Source: Acidisoma sp. PAMC 29798
Lineage (GTDB): Bacteria; Pseudomonadota; Alphaproteobacteria; Acetobacterales; Acetobacteraceae
NCBI RefSeq assembly: GCF_030252425.1
Contig: NZ_CP126994.1
Location: forward strand, 1,612,001-1,676,000
Reading direction: 5' to 3'
Length of the DNA: 64,000 nt
Shown here: in pieces, positions 43,560 to 55,432 of the stretch
Position numbering within the stretch: position 1 is the stretch's first letter
Layout of the letters: every line of letters starts with the position of its first letter
The notes under the pieces: model-generated
Databases searched by the model: none
What the model saw: only the letters and a program-made list of their open reading frames with translations
Told to the model about the DNA's origin: nothing
Made by a program: the position numbers and the translations under genes

Positions 43560-45008
43560 ATGATGCCCGATCCATCGGAACTGCTGACGCCGGACGAGAT
43601 GGGGCAGGTGGATCGCGCGGCGCCGGGCCTGGGCGTGCCGAGCCTCGTTTTGATGGAGAATGCGGGCAGGGCGGTGGCGCGCGCCATCCGTCGCCGGATG
43701 CGGCCGTGTCGCACGGTGGTGTTCTGCGGTCCCGGCAATAACGGCGGCGACGGTTATGTCGTGGCCCGGCTGCTGGCACAGGACGGGTGGCCGATCGCCG
43801 TCGCGGCCCTGGCACCGCCGCGTGACGGCACGGACGCCGCGATCATGGCCGCGCGATGGCGCGGGCTGATGGTGCCCTTCACCGTGGCCGAGGCTGCGCG
43901 CGCCGGTCTGGCGATCGACGCCGTGTTTGGTGCCGGACTGTCCCGCGATGTCGATCCCGCCGTGACCGATGTGCTTGCCGCTGCCCGCCGATTGGTCGCG
44001 GTGGACGTGCCGAGTGGCGTGGACGGCACCACCGGTGCCTCGCGCGGCGGCGTCTCCCATGCCGAGATGACCGTGACCTTCTATCGCCTCAAGCCCGGCC
44101 ACCTGCTTCTGCCGGGGCGGGAGCTGTGCGGGGAGACGGTGCTCGCCGATATCGGCATGCCTGACGGCGTGCTGGACGGGATCGACGTGAAAACCTGGAT
44201 CAACGGTACCGCGCTCTGGACCGTGCCGAGCCTCACCATGAGCGGTCAGAAATATACGCGTGGCATGCTGACCGTGCTGGCGGGGGCGGAGATGGGGGGC
44301 GCCGCGCGCCTCGCCTCCATGGCGGCGCGGCGGGCAGGGGCGGGGCTGCTGACTGTCGTGGTGGAGGGCAATGGCGACGTGCTGCGCGCGACCGAGCCGG
44401 GCCTGATCGTTAGCGAAGCACCGCTGGAGAGACTGCTGGAGGATGAGCGACGCAAAACCTGGCTCTGCGGACCGGGCCTGGGGCTGGACCGCGCACGAGC
44501 GGCTCTGCCCAAGCTCATCGCCGCCGAGCGCCAGATCGTGGCAGACGCGGATGCGCTGGGGGCCTGCGCCGGGAACCCAGATCGCTTGAAGGGGGTTGCG
44601 GTCATCACGCCGCATGGCGGGGAGTTCGCGAAGCTGTTCGGGCCTGTGGGGGACGACAAGGTGGCCGCTGCCCGCCGCGCCGCCGCGCGGATCGGGGCTG
44701 TGGTCGTGCTCAAGGGCGCGGATACGGTCATCGCCGCGCCCGACGGGCGCGTCGCCATCAATAATAATGCGCCGCCGAGCCTGGCGACCGCCGGGTCCGG
44801 CGATACGCTCGCCGGCATCATCGCGGGTTTGCTGACCCAGGGCATGGCGCCTTGGGAGGCGGCGGCGGCGGGCGTTTGGGTCCATGGCGCGGCGGCGACG
44901 ATCGCCGATCCGAACCCTGGCGGTGGCGGTTTGATCGCCGAGGACTTGGCCGACGCCATTCCGCAGGCGTTGGGGATGCTCATCTACCCTCGCCATGCGC
45001 GGGCTTGA
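43560..45008 (+). CDS. nnr: Bifunctional NAD(P)H-hydrate epimerase / ADP-dependent dehydratase
   Basis: A 482-residue fusion that repairs hydrated NADH and NADPH. The N-terminal YjeF_N epimerase domain (about 1-205) has ENAGRAVARAI, CGPGNNGGDGYVVARLL and AVDVPSGVDGTTG. The C-terminal ribokinase-like dehydratase (about 215-482) has AGAEMGGAARLASMAARRAGAGL, ITPHGGEFAKL, VVLKGADTVI and ATAGSGDTLAGIIAGLL. Two adjacent ATGs (43560 and 43563) follow AAGGTGAG. The final codons HARA and the TGA fall inside a REP-like palindrome. Confidence 0.95.
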   Translation: MMPDPSELLTPDEMGQVDRAAPGLGVPSLVLMENAGRAVARAIRRRMRPCRTVVFCGPGNNGGDGYVVARLLAQDGWPIAVAALAPPRDGTDAAIMAARWRGLMVPFTVAEAARAGLAIDAVFGAGLSRDVDPAVTDVLAAARRLVAVDVPSGVDGTTGASRGGVSHAEMTVTFYRLKPGHLLLPGRELCGETVLADIGMPDGVLDGIDVKTWINGTALWTVPSLTMSGQKYTRGMLTVLAGAEMGGAARLASMAARRAGAGLLTVVVEGNGDVLRATEPGLIVSEAPLERLLEDERRKTWLCGPGLGLDRARAALPKLIAAERQIVADADALGACAGNPDRLKGVAVITPHGGEFAKLFGPVGDDKVAAARRAAARIGAVVVLKGADTVIAAPDGRVAINNNAPPSLATAGSGDTLAGIIAGLLTQGMAPWEAAAAGVWVHGAAATIADPNPGGGGLIAEDLADAIPQALGMLIYPRHARA

Positions 45009-45085
45009 CCCGCGCACCTACCCGGGCAGCGCCTAAACGCGGCCAGGGCGCCGCAACCGGTAGGCCCGCGGATCAAGTCCGCGGG
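44996..45085. repeat. Pair of REP-like palindromes, family B
   Basis: TGCGCGGG-CTTGA-CCCGCGCA (44996-45016) and CCCGCGGA-TCAAG-TCCGCGGG (45065-45085) have perfect 8-bp arms. Their CTTGA/TCAAG loops show they are in opposite orientation, about 50 bp apart. The first copy contains the nnr stop codon. Confidence 0.75.
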
Positions 45086-45198
45086 TGCCAATCTTTAAGG
45101 TGTGGCCTCCCGCTCACCTGATTCCAGACCGTTTTGACCCGCCGCGCTTGTGGGGGGTGCGCATGTGGGGTAAAGCGCGCCCCCTGCGGATGCGGCCC

Positions 45199-45283
<85 letters not shown>

Positions 45284-45368
45284 TCCGCTCTCGAACCGCA
45301 TCCGTGCCGCGCCGTCCTTATCCTCGCCCTCTCACGCCTTCCTCGTTCTACCCGGAGCCCTGACGTCC

Positions 45369-46697
45369 ATGCAGATCACCGAAACCCAGTCCGATGGGCT
45401 GAAGCACGCCTTCACCGTCACCCTTCCGTTCGCGGATCTGGAGGTGAAGCGCCAGGCGCGGCTGACGGAATTGGGCCGCACGATGAAGCTGCCGGGCTTC
45501 CGACCCGGTAAGGTGCCGATGACGCTGCTCCAGAAGCGCTATGGCTCCGCCGTCATGGCCGAAGTCGCCGATGAGTCGGTGAACGAGGCGACCCGCCAGC
45601 TTCTGTCAGATCGCGGCTTTCGCCCGGCGACGCAGCCCAAGGTCGATCTGGTCTCCGCCGGTGAGGAAAAGGATCTTGAGTTCACCGTCGAACTCGAAGT
45701 GCTGCCCGAGATCGTCATCCCGAGCCTGAGCGACATCACGCTGACCCGCCTGAAGGCTGAACCGGCGCCCGACTCCGTGGATCAGGGCCTGGCCAATATC
45801 CTCAAGAGCCGCCGTAAGGAGATCGATGTCACCGAAGATCGCCCCGCTGGCCAGGGCGATGGCCTGGTGGTCGATTTCGTCGGCCGCACCGGTGGTGAGT
45901 TGTTCGAGGGCGGCGCCGCCCAGGACATTTCCATCGAAATCGGTGGCACCGGCTTCATTCCGGGCTTCGCCGAACAGCTCGAAGGCATGAAGGTCGGTGA
46001 GACCCGCACCATCACCGTGACCTTCCCGGCCGATTACGGCGCCGCCGAGCTTGCCGGCAAAGAGGCCGAGTTCGACGTCACTGCCAAGGCGCTGAAGACC
46101 TATGAGACCCAGGACGCCACGGATGAGTTGGCTGTCGAACTCGGCTTCGAGGATCTCGAAGACCTGAAGAAATTCGTGCGTGACCGCCTGCAGCGCGAAC
46201 TCGACTCCGAGGCGCGGCAGAACCTGAAGCGTCAGCTGCTGGATGCCCTGGCCGAAAAGGTCGATTTCGCCGTGCCGCCGAGCCTCTCAGCCAGTGAATT
46301 CAAGCAGATCTGGGATCGCCTGGAAGAGGAGCGGAAGGCCGGCCGCATCGACGAGGAAGACAAGGACAAGGACGAGGAGACTCTGCGCGCCGAGTATCAG
46401 GCGATCGCCGATCGTCGCGTGCGCCTTGGCCTGCTGCTGGCCGAAATCGGCCAGACCAACGGCATCACCGTCTCCAATGAAGAGATGAGCCGCGCCGTGT
46501 TCCAGCACTCCATGATGTATGGCGCGCGCCAGAAGGAAGCGCTGGAGATGTTCCGCAAGAACCCCCAGGCGGCCGATTTCCTGCGCGGCCCGATCTTCGA
46601 AGAGAAGGTCGTGGACTACGTCCTCGAACTCGCCAAGGTCGAGGATAAGGCCGTCTCTCCAGCCGAGCTGACAGCGGCCCTCGAGACCGAAGCGTAA
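45369..46697 (+). CDS. tig: Trigger factor
   Basis: A 442-residue ribosome-bound chaperone and peptidyl-prolyl isomerase. The ribosome-docking signature is GRTMKLPGFRPGKVPMTLL (about 36-54). The FKBP-like domain spans about 155-245 (GDGLVVDFVGRTGGELFEGG, FIPGFAEQLEGMKVGE). The helical C-terminal substrate cradle follows. Length is typical. It heads the protein-quality-control run tig-clpP-clpX-lon, a conserved order in proteobacteria. An 85-bp spacer separates it from tRNA-Leu, so it may be read from the tRNA promoter or its own. Confidence 0.97.
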   Translation: MQITETQSDGLKHAFTVTLPFADLEVKRQARLTELGRTMKLPGFRPGKVPMTLLQKRYGSAVMAEVADESVNEATRQLLSDRGFRPATQPKVDLVSAGEEKDLEFTVELEVLPEIVIPSLSDITLTRLKAEPAPDSVDQGLANILKSRRKEIDVTEDRPAGQGDGLVVDFVGRTGGELFEGGAAQDISIEIGGTGFIPGFAEQLEGMKVGETRTITVTFPADYGAAELAGKEAEFDVTAKALKTYETQDATDELAVELGFEDLEDLKKFVRDRLQRELDSEARQNLKRQLLDALAEKVDFAVPPSLSASEFKQIWDRLEEERKAGRIDEEDKDKDEETLRAEYQAIADRRVRLGLLLAEIGQTNGITVSNEEMSRAVFQHSMMYGARQKEALEMFRKNPQAADFLRGPIFEEKVVDYVLELAKVEDKAVSPAELTAALETEA

Positions 46698-46721
46698 GAC
46701 GCCTCTTTTCTTTTTCCTAAG

Positions 46722-46747
46722 GCGGTCTCACATATGGGTGAGGCCGC
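46722..46747 (+). terminator. Hairpin after tig
   Basis: GCGGTCTCAC-ATATGG-GTGAGGCCGC, a 10-bp stem with one wobble, starts 24 bp after the tig stop. A T-rich run (CTCTTTTCTTTTT) precedes rather than follows it, so it may attenuate read-through to clpP instead of ending transcription fully. Confidence 0.4.
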
Positions 46748-46900
46748 AGACGACCGGCCTCCCTACGTCGCCAAAGCGGGACGGTTGGGCAGTCTGGCAG
46801 GCTGGATAAGACGACCCCTTGCGATGCGGGCAGGTTCATGGGGAAATGCCCGATATCCATCTAGACCGCGCCGGTGACCCTGGGCGGGGAAAGGAATGAC

Positions 46901-47548
46901 ATGAGAGATCGGGACCCGATCAGCGTTCTGAACAACACTTTGGTCCCCATCGTTGTGGAGCAGACCTCCCGCGGTGAACGGTCCTACGACATCTATTCCC
47001 GCCTCCTGAAGGAGCGGATCATCTTCCTGACCGGCCAGGTCTATGACGAGATGAGCTCGCTCATCTGCGCCCAGTTGCTGTTCCTGGAGAGCGAGAATCC
47101 CGCCAAGGACATCGCCTTCTACATCAACAGCCCCGGCGGCGTGGTCACCTCCGGTCTCGCGATTTATGACACCATGCAATACATCCGATGCCCCGTGAGC
47201 ACCGTATGTATTGGGCAGGCGGCCTCCATGGGCAGCTTGCTGCTGACGGCGGGCGCGGCTGGCAAGCGATTCGCACTGCCGAACGCACGCATCATGGTGC
47301 ACCAGCCGTCTGGCGGGGCGCAGGGCCAGGCGACGGATATCGAAATCCAGGCCCGCGAGATTTTGCGGATCCGGCAGCGGTTGAACGAAATCTACGTTCA
47401 CCACACCGGCCAGACCCTGGAGAAGATCGAAGGCAAGCTGGAGCGCGACAGCTTCATGTCTGCCGCCGAAGCCAAGGATTTCGGCTTGATCGACATGGTT
47501 GTCGAGAACCGGCCGGTCGTGGGTGAGGACGGCAAGATCGTCGTTTAA
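46901..47548 (+). CDS. clpP: ATP-dependent Clp protease proteolytic subunit
   Basis: A 215-residue serine peptidase that forms the tetradecameric chamber of ClpXP. The catalytic serine is in [14 protein letters not shown], the histidine in [15 protein letters not shown], and the aspartate in the following KDFGLID region. The N-terminal [33 protein letters not shown] is typical. The ATG at 46901 has AAAGGA 6 bp upstream; an in-frame GTG at 46874 lacks a site. The 203-bp gap to tig leaves space for a separate promoter. Confidence 0.97.
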   Translation: MRDRDPISVLNNTLVPIVVEQTSRGERSYDIYSRLLKERIIFLTGQVYDEMSSLICAQLLFLESENPAKDIAFYINSPGGVVTSGLAIYDTMQYIRCPVSTVCIGQAASMGSLLLTAGAAGKRFALPNARIMVHQPSGGAQGQATDIEIQAREILRIRQRLNEIYVHHTGQTLEKIEGKLERDSFMSAAEAKDFGLIDMVVENRPVVGEDGKIVV

Positions 47549-47579
47549 GGCCGTTCCGGCCAAGCCTTGGGCCTTGGCC

Positions 47580-47603
47580 CGAAACTTGGATCGAAACTTG
47601 GAT
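47580..47603. repeat. Two tandem copies of a 12-bp unit
   Basis: CGAAACTTGGAT occurs twice in direct succession, 32 bp after the clpP stop in the clpP-clpX spacer. Function unknown. Confidence 0.6.
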
Positions 47604-47663
47604 GCTGACCAGCGTCGGGCCGCGAAGGTTACCGGATCGCGGTCCGTGACGAAGAGCCGGGAA

Positions 47664-47695
47664 GGCGGGGATAGCTTTCGGCTAAGACCCCCGCC
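47664..47695 (+). terminator. Possible terminator/attenuator between clpP and clpX
   Basis: GGCGGGG and CCCCGCC form a perfect 7-bp stem around an 18-nt loop, followed by GCCTTGTTTCC. The weak T tract and its place inside the gap suggest partial attenuation. Confidence 0.35.
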
Positions 47696-47769
47696 GCCTT
47701 GTTTCCTAACGCTTCCGGGGCGTAGTCTCGACGATCGACGCCCGGCACGATCCGGGGCAGGAGCTTGCT

Positions 47770-49023
47770 ATGAGCAAAACCAGCGATTCTAAGAACACTC
47801 TCTACTGCTCGTTCTGCGGCAAGTCCCAGCATGAGGTCCGCAAGCTTATTGCGGGTCCGACCGTGTTCATTTGCGATGAATGCGTCGAGCTTTGCATGGA
47901 CATCATCCGCGAGGAGAACAAAACCCACCTCGTCAAGTCCCGTGACGGAGTGCCGACTCCGCGTGAGATCTGCAAGGTGCTGGACGATTATGTCATCGGC
48001 CAGACACACGCCAAGAAGGTTTTGAGCGTCGCGGTTCACAACCATTACAAGCGCTTGGCCCATGGCCAGAAGCATAATGACGTGGAAATTGCGAAGTCGA
48101 ACATCCTGCTGATCGGCCCCACCGGCTCGGGCAAGACATTGCTTGCCCAGACTCTGGCCCGGATGCTGGACGTGCCCTTCACCATGGCGGACGCCACCAC
48201 CCTGACCGAAGCCGGCTATGTTGGTGAGGATGTTGAGAACATCATCCTCAAGCTGCTGCAGTCGGCCGATTACAATGTGGAACGCGCCCAGCGCGGCATC
48301 GTCTATATCGACGAGGTCGATAAGATCAGCCGCAAGTCCGACAACCCCTCCATCACCCGCGACGTGAGCGGAGAGGGCGTGCAGCAGGCCCTGTTGAAGA
48401 TCATGGAAGGCACCGTCGCCTCCGTGCCGCCGCAGGGCGGGCGCAAGCATCCCCAGCAGGAGTTCCTGCAGGTTGATACGACGAACATCCTGTTCATCTG
48501 CGGCGGCGCCTTTGCCGGGCTGGACAAGATCATCGGCGCGCGCGGCAAGGGCTCGGGCATCGGCTATGGCGCGAGCGTGACCTCGCCTGACGAACGCCAA
48601 GTCGGCGCATTGTTGCGTGAGGTCGAGCCCGAGGATCTGCTGCGCTTCGGCCTGATCCCCGAGTTCATCGGCCGTCTGCCGGTGCTGGCGACTCTGGAGG
48701 ATCTCGATGAGCCCGCGCTGATCGAAATTCTGACCAAGCCGAAGAACGCCCTTGTTAAGCAGTATGCGCGTCTGTTCGAGATGGAGGGCGTGAAGCTCGC
48801 CTTTACCGAGGACGCCATGAAGTCCGTGGCGGCGCGGGCCATCAAGCGCAAGACCGGCGCGCGGGGCTTGCGCTCCATCATGGAGCAGATCTTGCTGAGC
48901 ACGATGTATGAGCTTCCCGGCCTCAACAATGTCGAGGAAGTCACCATCAACCGCGAAGTCGCGGAGAGCCGTGCCGAACCACTGTTCACCTACGGCAAGG
49001 AGCGGGTTGAAGAGAGCGCCTAA
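47770..49023 (+). CDS. clpX: ATP-dependent Clp protease ATP-binding subunit ClpX
   Basis: A 417-residue AAA+ unfoldase that feeds substrates to ClpP. The N-terminal C4 zinc finger is [14 protein letters not shown]...[10 protein letters not shown], Walker A is [15 protein letters not shown], Walker B lies in [13 protein letters not shown], and the sensor/IGF-type region follows ([15 protein letters not shown]). AGGAG stands 8 bp before the ATG. It follows clpP after 221 bp. Confidence 0.98.
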   Translation: MSKTSDSKNTLYCSFCGKSQHEVRKLIAGPTVFICDECVELCMDIIREENKTHLVKSRDGVPTPREICKVLDDYVIGQTHAKKVLSVAVHNHYKRLAHGQKHNDVEIAKSNILLIGPTGSGKTLLAQTLARMLDVPFTMADATTLTEAGYVGEDVENIILKLLQSADYNVERAQRGIVYIDEVDKISRKSDNPSITRDVSGEGVQQALLKIMEGTVASVPPQGGRKHPQQEFLQVDTTNILFICGGAFAGLDKIIGARGKGSGIGYGASVTSPDERQVGALLREVEPEDLLRFGLIPEFIGRLPVLATLEDLDEPALIEILTKPKNALVKQYARLFEMEGVKLAFTEDAMKSVAARAIKRKTGARGLRSIMEQILLSTMYELPGLNNVEEVTINREVAESRAEPLFTYGKERVEESA

Positions 49024-49117
49024 CGGCCTCTCCAGACGCTCGCCGAACGCTGAAGTTCCATGCGGGTGCCGCTTCTGGGCCCGCGACGTGAACGACTGTC
49101 CTTGAAAGGAGGTCATC

Positions 49118-51547
<2,430 letters not shown>

Positions 51548-51567
51548 GGCGCGATTCGCATTGAGGC

Positions 51568-51603
51568 AAAAAAGGCGGCGGAAGCAATTCCGCCGCCTTT
51601 TTT
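51568..51603 (+). terminator. Rho-independent terminator after lon
   Basis: AAAAAA, then a perfect 10-bp stem GGCGGCGGAA/TTCCGCCGCC with a GCAA tetraloop, then TTTTTT. It starts 20 bp after the lon stop. The A and T runs also pair, so it could work on both strands. It is the clearest terminator in the window. Confidence 0.92.
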
Positions 51604-51769
51604 CTGCCGTGGCGGCCCTTTAGCGAAAAAGGATGATTACCAGTCCTGGTTGCAATCCGTGCACGCGCCGCTTCGACCTCTCGGTCGATCGACGGCTAGT
51701 AACTTCGGATCGCGATGCCAGTTCTGGTGTCGGAACGTCCATCCTTTCGCTGAAATAGGGAGTGCTGGT

Positions 51770-52039
51770 GTGAATAAAATGGAATTGGTCGCGGCGGTCG
51801 CCGAGCAGACGGATCTGTCCCGCGCAAAGGCGGGGGAGGTGGTGGATGCGGTCTTCGCCAAGATCGCCGAAGGGTTGAAATCGTCCGAAGTGCGGTTGAT
51901 CGGCTTCGGCAATTTCGTGACGTCACAACGCAAGGCCGGCACCGGCCGCAACCCGCGCACGGGCGAGGAAATCCCGATTCCGGCTTCCGTCTCAGTCCGA
52001 TTCAAGCCCGGCAAGGCGTTGAAGGATGCCGTTAACTAA
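51770..52039 (+). CDS. hup: HU-family DNA-binding protein
   Basis: An 89-residue nucleoid protein. The N-terminal helices are NKMELVAAVAEQTDLSRAKAGEVVDAVF and the DNA-binding arm is IGFGNFVTSQRKAGTGRNPRTGEEI (both read in parts). It bends and compacts DNA as a dimer. The start is a GTG at 51770 with GGGAG upstream; the canonical N-terminus MNKxELV begins there. An upstream in-frame ATG at 51650 would give an atypical extension. Its position after lon matches the lon-hupB order seen in many proteobacteria. Confidence 0.95.
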   Translation: MNKMELVAAVAEQTDLSRAKAGEVVDAVFAKIAEGLKSSEVRLIGFGNFVTSQRKAGTGRNPRTGEEIPIPASVSVRFKPGKALKDAVN

Positions 52040-52055
52040 GGTCCGCATCTCGGAC

Positions 52056-52128
52056 GGCGGAATGCGCTGCGCTTTTCCGCCCTACGAAGCTGCGGTATGT
52101 AGGGCGGAAGAGCGCAGCGTATTCCGCC
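52056..52128. repeat. Long inverted repeat of family-A elements next to tRNA-Val
   Basis: Two 30-bp arms (52056-52085 and 52099-52128) match as inverted copies at 28 of 30 positions around a 13-nt loop. Each arm is a family-A element (GGCGGAATGCGCTGCGC, CCGCCCTAC). The right arm ends 10 bp before the tRNA-Val gene. Confidence 0.85.
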
Positions 52129-52138
52129 GCGCGACGAT

Positions 52139-52213
52139 GGGCGGTTAGCTCAGCGGTAGAGCGTCTCGTTTACACCGAGAGGGCCGGCGGTTCGAATCCG
52201 TCACCGCCCACCA
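52139..52213 (+). tRNA. tRNA-Val (anticodon TAC)
   Basis: A 75-nt cloverleaf with acceptor arms GGGCGGT/ACCGCCC, D arm AGCTCAGCGGTAGAGC, anticodon loop TTTACAC (TAC), T arm GGTTCGAATCC and an encoded CCA. It lies 10 bp after the inverted repeat, so it is either read through from hup or has a promoter within the palindrome. Confidence 0.95.
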
Positions 52214-52283
52214 AACTCCTGTCCAGCCTAGGCGCCGCATGCGTGACGCCCGCTCACGCCTCTCCCATCTTTGCCAGAGCCGC

Positions 52284-52312
52284 TTGACGCTTCGGCCGCG
52301 CCGCTTTAACAC
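52284..52312 (+). promoter_or_regulatory. Promoter of tRNA-Asp
   Basis: TTGACG (52284-52289) and TAACAC (52307-52312) are 17 bp apart, and the tRNA starts 13 bp further on. The -35 matches five of six consensus bases; the -10 is weak. Confidence 0.5.
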
Positions 52313-52325
52313 CCGGCCAGTCGCT

Positions 52326-52402
<77 letters not shown>

Positions 52403-52580
52403 CAGTGACAATGTTTCAGGCTTATCAATCCCCTCACATAGACGAGCCGTCCCCTCCACACATGGTGAAGGGGTCCCCCTGGCAAGTCTTCGCGCAGGGG
52501 ATTACGCTCACTTCGCGGTTGCGGTAGAAGGCCCCGTCAGGCCGCTGCCTGCGGTTCTGGTTCGGCCCAAGGAGTTGAAG

Positions 52581-52946
52581 GTGTACCCTTTGCTTTCGCA
52601 ATACTGGCCGATCCTCGTCTTCATCGTCATTGCGGGCGGCATCGCCGGCGCCATGCTGGTGGGCTCGCTTCTGGCCGCGCGCCAGAAGCCCTATGCCGAA
52701 AAGCTCTCCGCCTATGAATGCGGATTTGAGCCCTTTGACGATGCGCGGCGCCGTTTCGACGTGCGCTTCTACCTCGTCTGCCTGCTGTTCATCATTTTCG
52801 ATCTGGAAGTCGCCTTCCTGTTTCCCTGGGCCATCAGCCTTGCCCATATCGGCATGTTCGGCTTCTTGACCATGATGGGCTTCCTGGGCGTTCTGACCGT
52901 GGGCTTCATCTATGAGTGGCGCAAAGGCGCGCTGGATTGGGAATGA
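52581..52946 (+). CDS. nuoA: NADH-quinone oxidoreductase subunit A
   Basis: A 121-residue three-helix membrane subunit of complex I. It begins [22 protein letters not shown], contains the conserved [43 protein letters not shown] (in parts) with the Cys of the ND3 loop, and ends in a third helix. The start is a GTG at 52581 with AAGGAG 6 bp upstream; the open frame continues upstream but carries no family sequence. It is the first gene of the nuo operon. The 178 bp between tRNA-Asp and this start hold its promoter. Confidence 0.96.
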   Translation: MYPLLSQYWPILVFIVIAGGIAGAMLVGSLLAARQKPYAEKLSAYECGFEPFDDARRRFDVRFYLVCLLFIIFDLEVAFLFPWAISLAHIGMFGFLTMMGFLGVLTVGFIYEWRKGALDWE

Positions 52947-52950
52947 CAGC

Positions 52951-53553
52951 ATGAGCATCGCCCTGACACCCCATTCTCCCGATCACGGTTCTGCCAATCA
53001 CGATCCCAACGCGCCGGTGCTGTGGAATCGCGATGCGCTTCCGCCCGGTGACGACCAGGATGCCGTCATTCGCAGCATCACCGGGGAAATCGCCGGCAAG
53101 GGCTTCGTCGTCGGCAATCTCGACAAGCTGGTGAACTGGGCCCGCACGGGCAGCTTGTGGCCGATGACCTTCGGCCTGGCATGCTGCGCCGTGGAAATGA
53201 TCCACGCCTATATGCCGCGTTACGATCTTGACCGCATGGGCATCATCCCGCGCGCCAGCCCCCGCCAGAGCGACGTCATGATCGTCGCGGGCACGCTGAC
53301 GAACAAAATGGCGCCGGCGCTGCGCAAGCTTTATGACCAGATGCCCGAGCCGCGCTGGGTCATTTCCATGGGCAGCTGCGCCAATGGCGGCGGCTACTAC
53401 CACTATTCCTACTCCGTGGTGCGTGGCTGCGACCGCATCGTGCCGGTCGATGTCTATGTGCCGGGCTGCCCGCCGTCGGCTGAGGCGCTGGTCTACGGCA
53501 TCATGCAGCTGCAAAAGAAAATCCGTCGCACGGGGACCATCCTTCGTGGCTGA
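52951..53553 (+). CDS. nuoB: NADH-quinone oxidoreductase subunit B
   Basis: A 200-residue subunit that holds iron-sulfur cluster N2, the last electron carrier before quinone. Ligand cysteines appear in [29 protein letters not shown] and [13 protein letters not shown]. The ATG at 52951 follows the nuoA stop by 4 bp; an in-frame ATG at 52912 lies inside nuoA and is unlikely. The first 30 residues are a variable His/Pro-containing N-terminus. Confidence 0.97.
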   Translation: MSIALTPHSPDHGSANHDPNAPVLWNRDALPPGDDQDAVIRSITGEIAGKGFVVGNLDKLVNWARTGSLWPMTFGLACCAVEMIHAYMPRYDLDRMGIIPRASPRQSDVMIVAGTLTNKMAPALRKLYDQMPEPRWVISMGSCANGGGYYHYSYSVVRGCDRIVPVDVYVPGCPPSAEALVYGIMQLQKKIRRTGTILRG

Positions 53554-54184
53554 TCCCGCACCGGCCGCCGAGGCGCTTCCGGCCCCGATTAGTGCTGAGA
53601 CCGCCCTCGCGAGCCTCGCGGGCGGCCTTCCGCGCGTTCTCTCGGCTAAGGTGGAGGTGGGCGAGGTGGTGCTGCGCACCGACCGCGAGTCGCTCATCGG
53701 CGTAATGACGACGCTCAAAGACGATCCACGCTTTGCTTTCGAGCAGGTGATGGATATTTGCGGCGTCGATTGGCCGAGCAAGCCCGAGCGCTTCGAGGTG
53801 GTCTACAATCTGCTCTCCGTCTCCCTCAACCAACGCATCCGCGTCATCGTCACGACGGATGAGGTGGCTGCCGTGCCGTCCGTCCACGAACTTTGGGCGT
53901 CGGCGACCTGGTGGGAACGGGAATGCTACGACCTGTTCGGCATCGCCTTTTCCGGTCAGCCGGATCTGCGCCGCATCCTGACCGATTACGGCTTCGTCGG
54001 GCATCCGCTGCGCAAGGACTTTCCGATGACGGGCTATGTTGAGGTCCGCTACGACGAGGAACGCAAGCAGGTCATCTACGAACCGGTGAACCTGACGCAG
54101 GATTTCCGCCGCTTCGATTTCATCTCGCCTTGGGAGGGCATGACGACGCTCCCCGGGGACGAGAAAGCACATCGCGAGGGCTGA
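53546..54184 (+). CDS. nuoC: NADH-quinone oxidoreductase subunit C
   Basis: A 212-residue peripheral-arm subunit of complex I. The signature is [60 protein letters not shown], read in parts. It contacts NuoB and NuoD. The start is a GTG at 53546 overlapping nuoB by 8 bp, beginning MADPAPAAE. An Ala/Pro-rich N-terminal tail of about 20 residues precedes the fold. nuoC and nuoD are separate genes here, not fused as in E. coli. Confidence 0.95.
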   Translation: MADPAPAAEALPAPISAETALASLAGGLPRVLSAKVEVGEVVLRTDRESLIGVMTTLKDDPRFAFEQVMDICGVDWPSKPERFEVVYNLLSVSLNQRIRVIVTTDEVAAVPSVHELWASATWWERECYDLFGIAFSGQPDLRRILTDYGFVGHPLRKDFPMTGYVEVRYDEERKQVIYEPVNLTQDFRRFDFISPWEGMTTLPGDEKAHREG

Positions 54185-54188
54185 GGGC

Positions 54189-55430
54189 ATGAGCGACGTC
54201 ACGGACAAGCTGGGCACGGCGCAATACGACCCGATGCCGGCCGGCACGACGACCCAGACCATCGAAATCGACAGCCATGCGATGAACTTCGGGCCGCAGC
54301 ATCCGGCGGCCCATGGGGTCTTGCGCATGATCCTGGAAATGGACGGCGAGGTGGTGGACCGCGCCGACCCGCATATCGGCCTGCTGCATCGCGGCACTGA
54401 AAAGCTGATCGAGGCACGGACTTATCTTCAGAACGTTCCGTATTTCGATCGGCTCGACTATGTCAGCCCGATGGCGCAGGAGCATTGCTACTGCATGGCC
54501 GTCGAGAAGCTGCTCGGCATCACGGTGCCGGAGCGGGCCGAGTGGATCCGGACCATGTTCGCGGAGATTACCCGCATCCTGAACCATATCCTCAACGTCA
54601 CGTCCTTCGGGCTCGACGTCGGTGCGCTCACGGCGAGCCTCTGGGGTTATGAGGAACGCGAAAAGCTGATGGAGTTTCATGAAGCGGCGTCCGGTGCGCG
54701 GCTTCATGCGAATTATTTCCGGCCCGGCGGCGTCAATCGCGACCTGCCGATCGGTCTTGAGGATAAGATCCTCGCGTGGTGCGACGATTATCCCACCTTC
54801 ATCGATGACCTCGAAGGGCTGCTGACGGATAATCGCATCTGGAAGCAGCGCACGGTCGATATCGGTATCGTCACGGCCGAGCAGGCGCTCAATTGGGGCT
54901 TCAGCGGCCCCAACCTGCGGGCTTCCGGCGTGCCGTGGGATCTCCGCCGCGCCCAGCCGTATTCGAAATATTCCGAAGTGGCCTTCGAGGTCCCGGTGTC
55001 GCGCCACGGCGATTGCTACGACCGCTATCTCATGCGCATTCAGGAAATGCGTGAGAGCGTCAAGATCATTCGCCAATGCCTGCAAAAGATGAAGCCAGGC
55101 CCCATCCGTGTGCAGGACAATAAGTTCACGCCGCCGAAGCGGGCCGAGATGAAGCGCTCGATGGAAGCGCTGATCCATCACTTCAAGCTCTTTACCGAGG
55201 GCTTCCATGTGCCGGCCGGCGCGACTTATACGACCGTCGAATCCCCCAAGGGCGAGTTCGGCGTCTATCTGGTGGCGGACGGCACCAACCGGCCCTATCG
55301 CTGCAAAATCCGTTCGACGGGCTTCTCCCACCTCCAGGCGATGGACAAGATGGCGAAGGGGCACATGCTGGCCGATACTGTCTCCATCATCGGCTCCCTC
55401 GACCTCGTCTTCGGCGAAATCGACAGGTAA
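54189..55430 (+). CDS. nuoD: NADH-quinone oxidoreductase subunit D
   Basis: A 413-residue 49-kDa-type subunit that forms the quinone-binding site with NuoB. Typical segments are [56 protein letters not shown] and, near the end, [14 protein letters not shown]. It begins 4 bp after nuoC. Confidence 0.97.
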   Translation: MSDVTDKLGTAQYDPMPAGTTTQTIEIDSHAMNFGPQHPAAHGVLRMILEMDGEVVDRADPHIGLLHRGTEKLIEARTYLQNVPYFDRLDYVSPMAQEHCYCMAVEKLLGITVPERAEWIRTMFAEITRILNHILNVTSFGLDVGALTASLWGYEEREKLMEFHEAASGARLHANYFRPGGVNRDLPIGLEDKILAWCDDYPTFIDDLEGLLTDNRIWKQRTVDIGIVTAEQALNWGFSGPNLRASGVPWDLRRAQPYSKYSEVAFEVPVSRHGDCYDRYLMRIQEMRESVKIIRQCLQKMKPGPIRVQDNKFTPPKRAEMKRSMEALIHHFKLFTEGFHVPAGATYTTVESPKGEFGVYLVADGTNRPYRCKIRSTGFSHLQAMDKMAKGHMLADTVSIIGSLDLVFGEIDR

Positions 55431-55432
55431 TC

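Noticed and set aside
46698-46900. Heat-shock (sigma-32) promoter upstream of clpP
   Set aside because: CTTGCG at 46818 looks like a -35, but no matching -10 is at the right spacing. A promoter is likely somewhere here, but I cannot place it.
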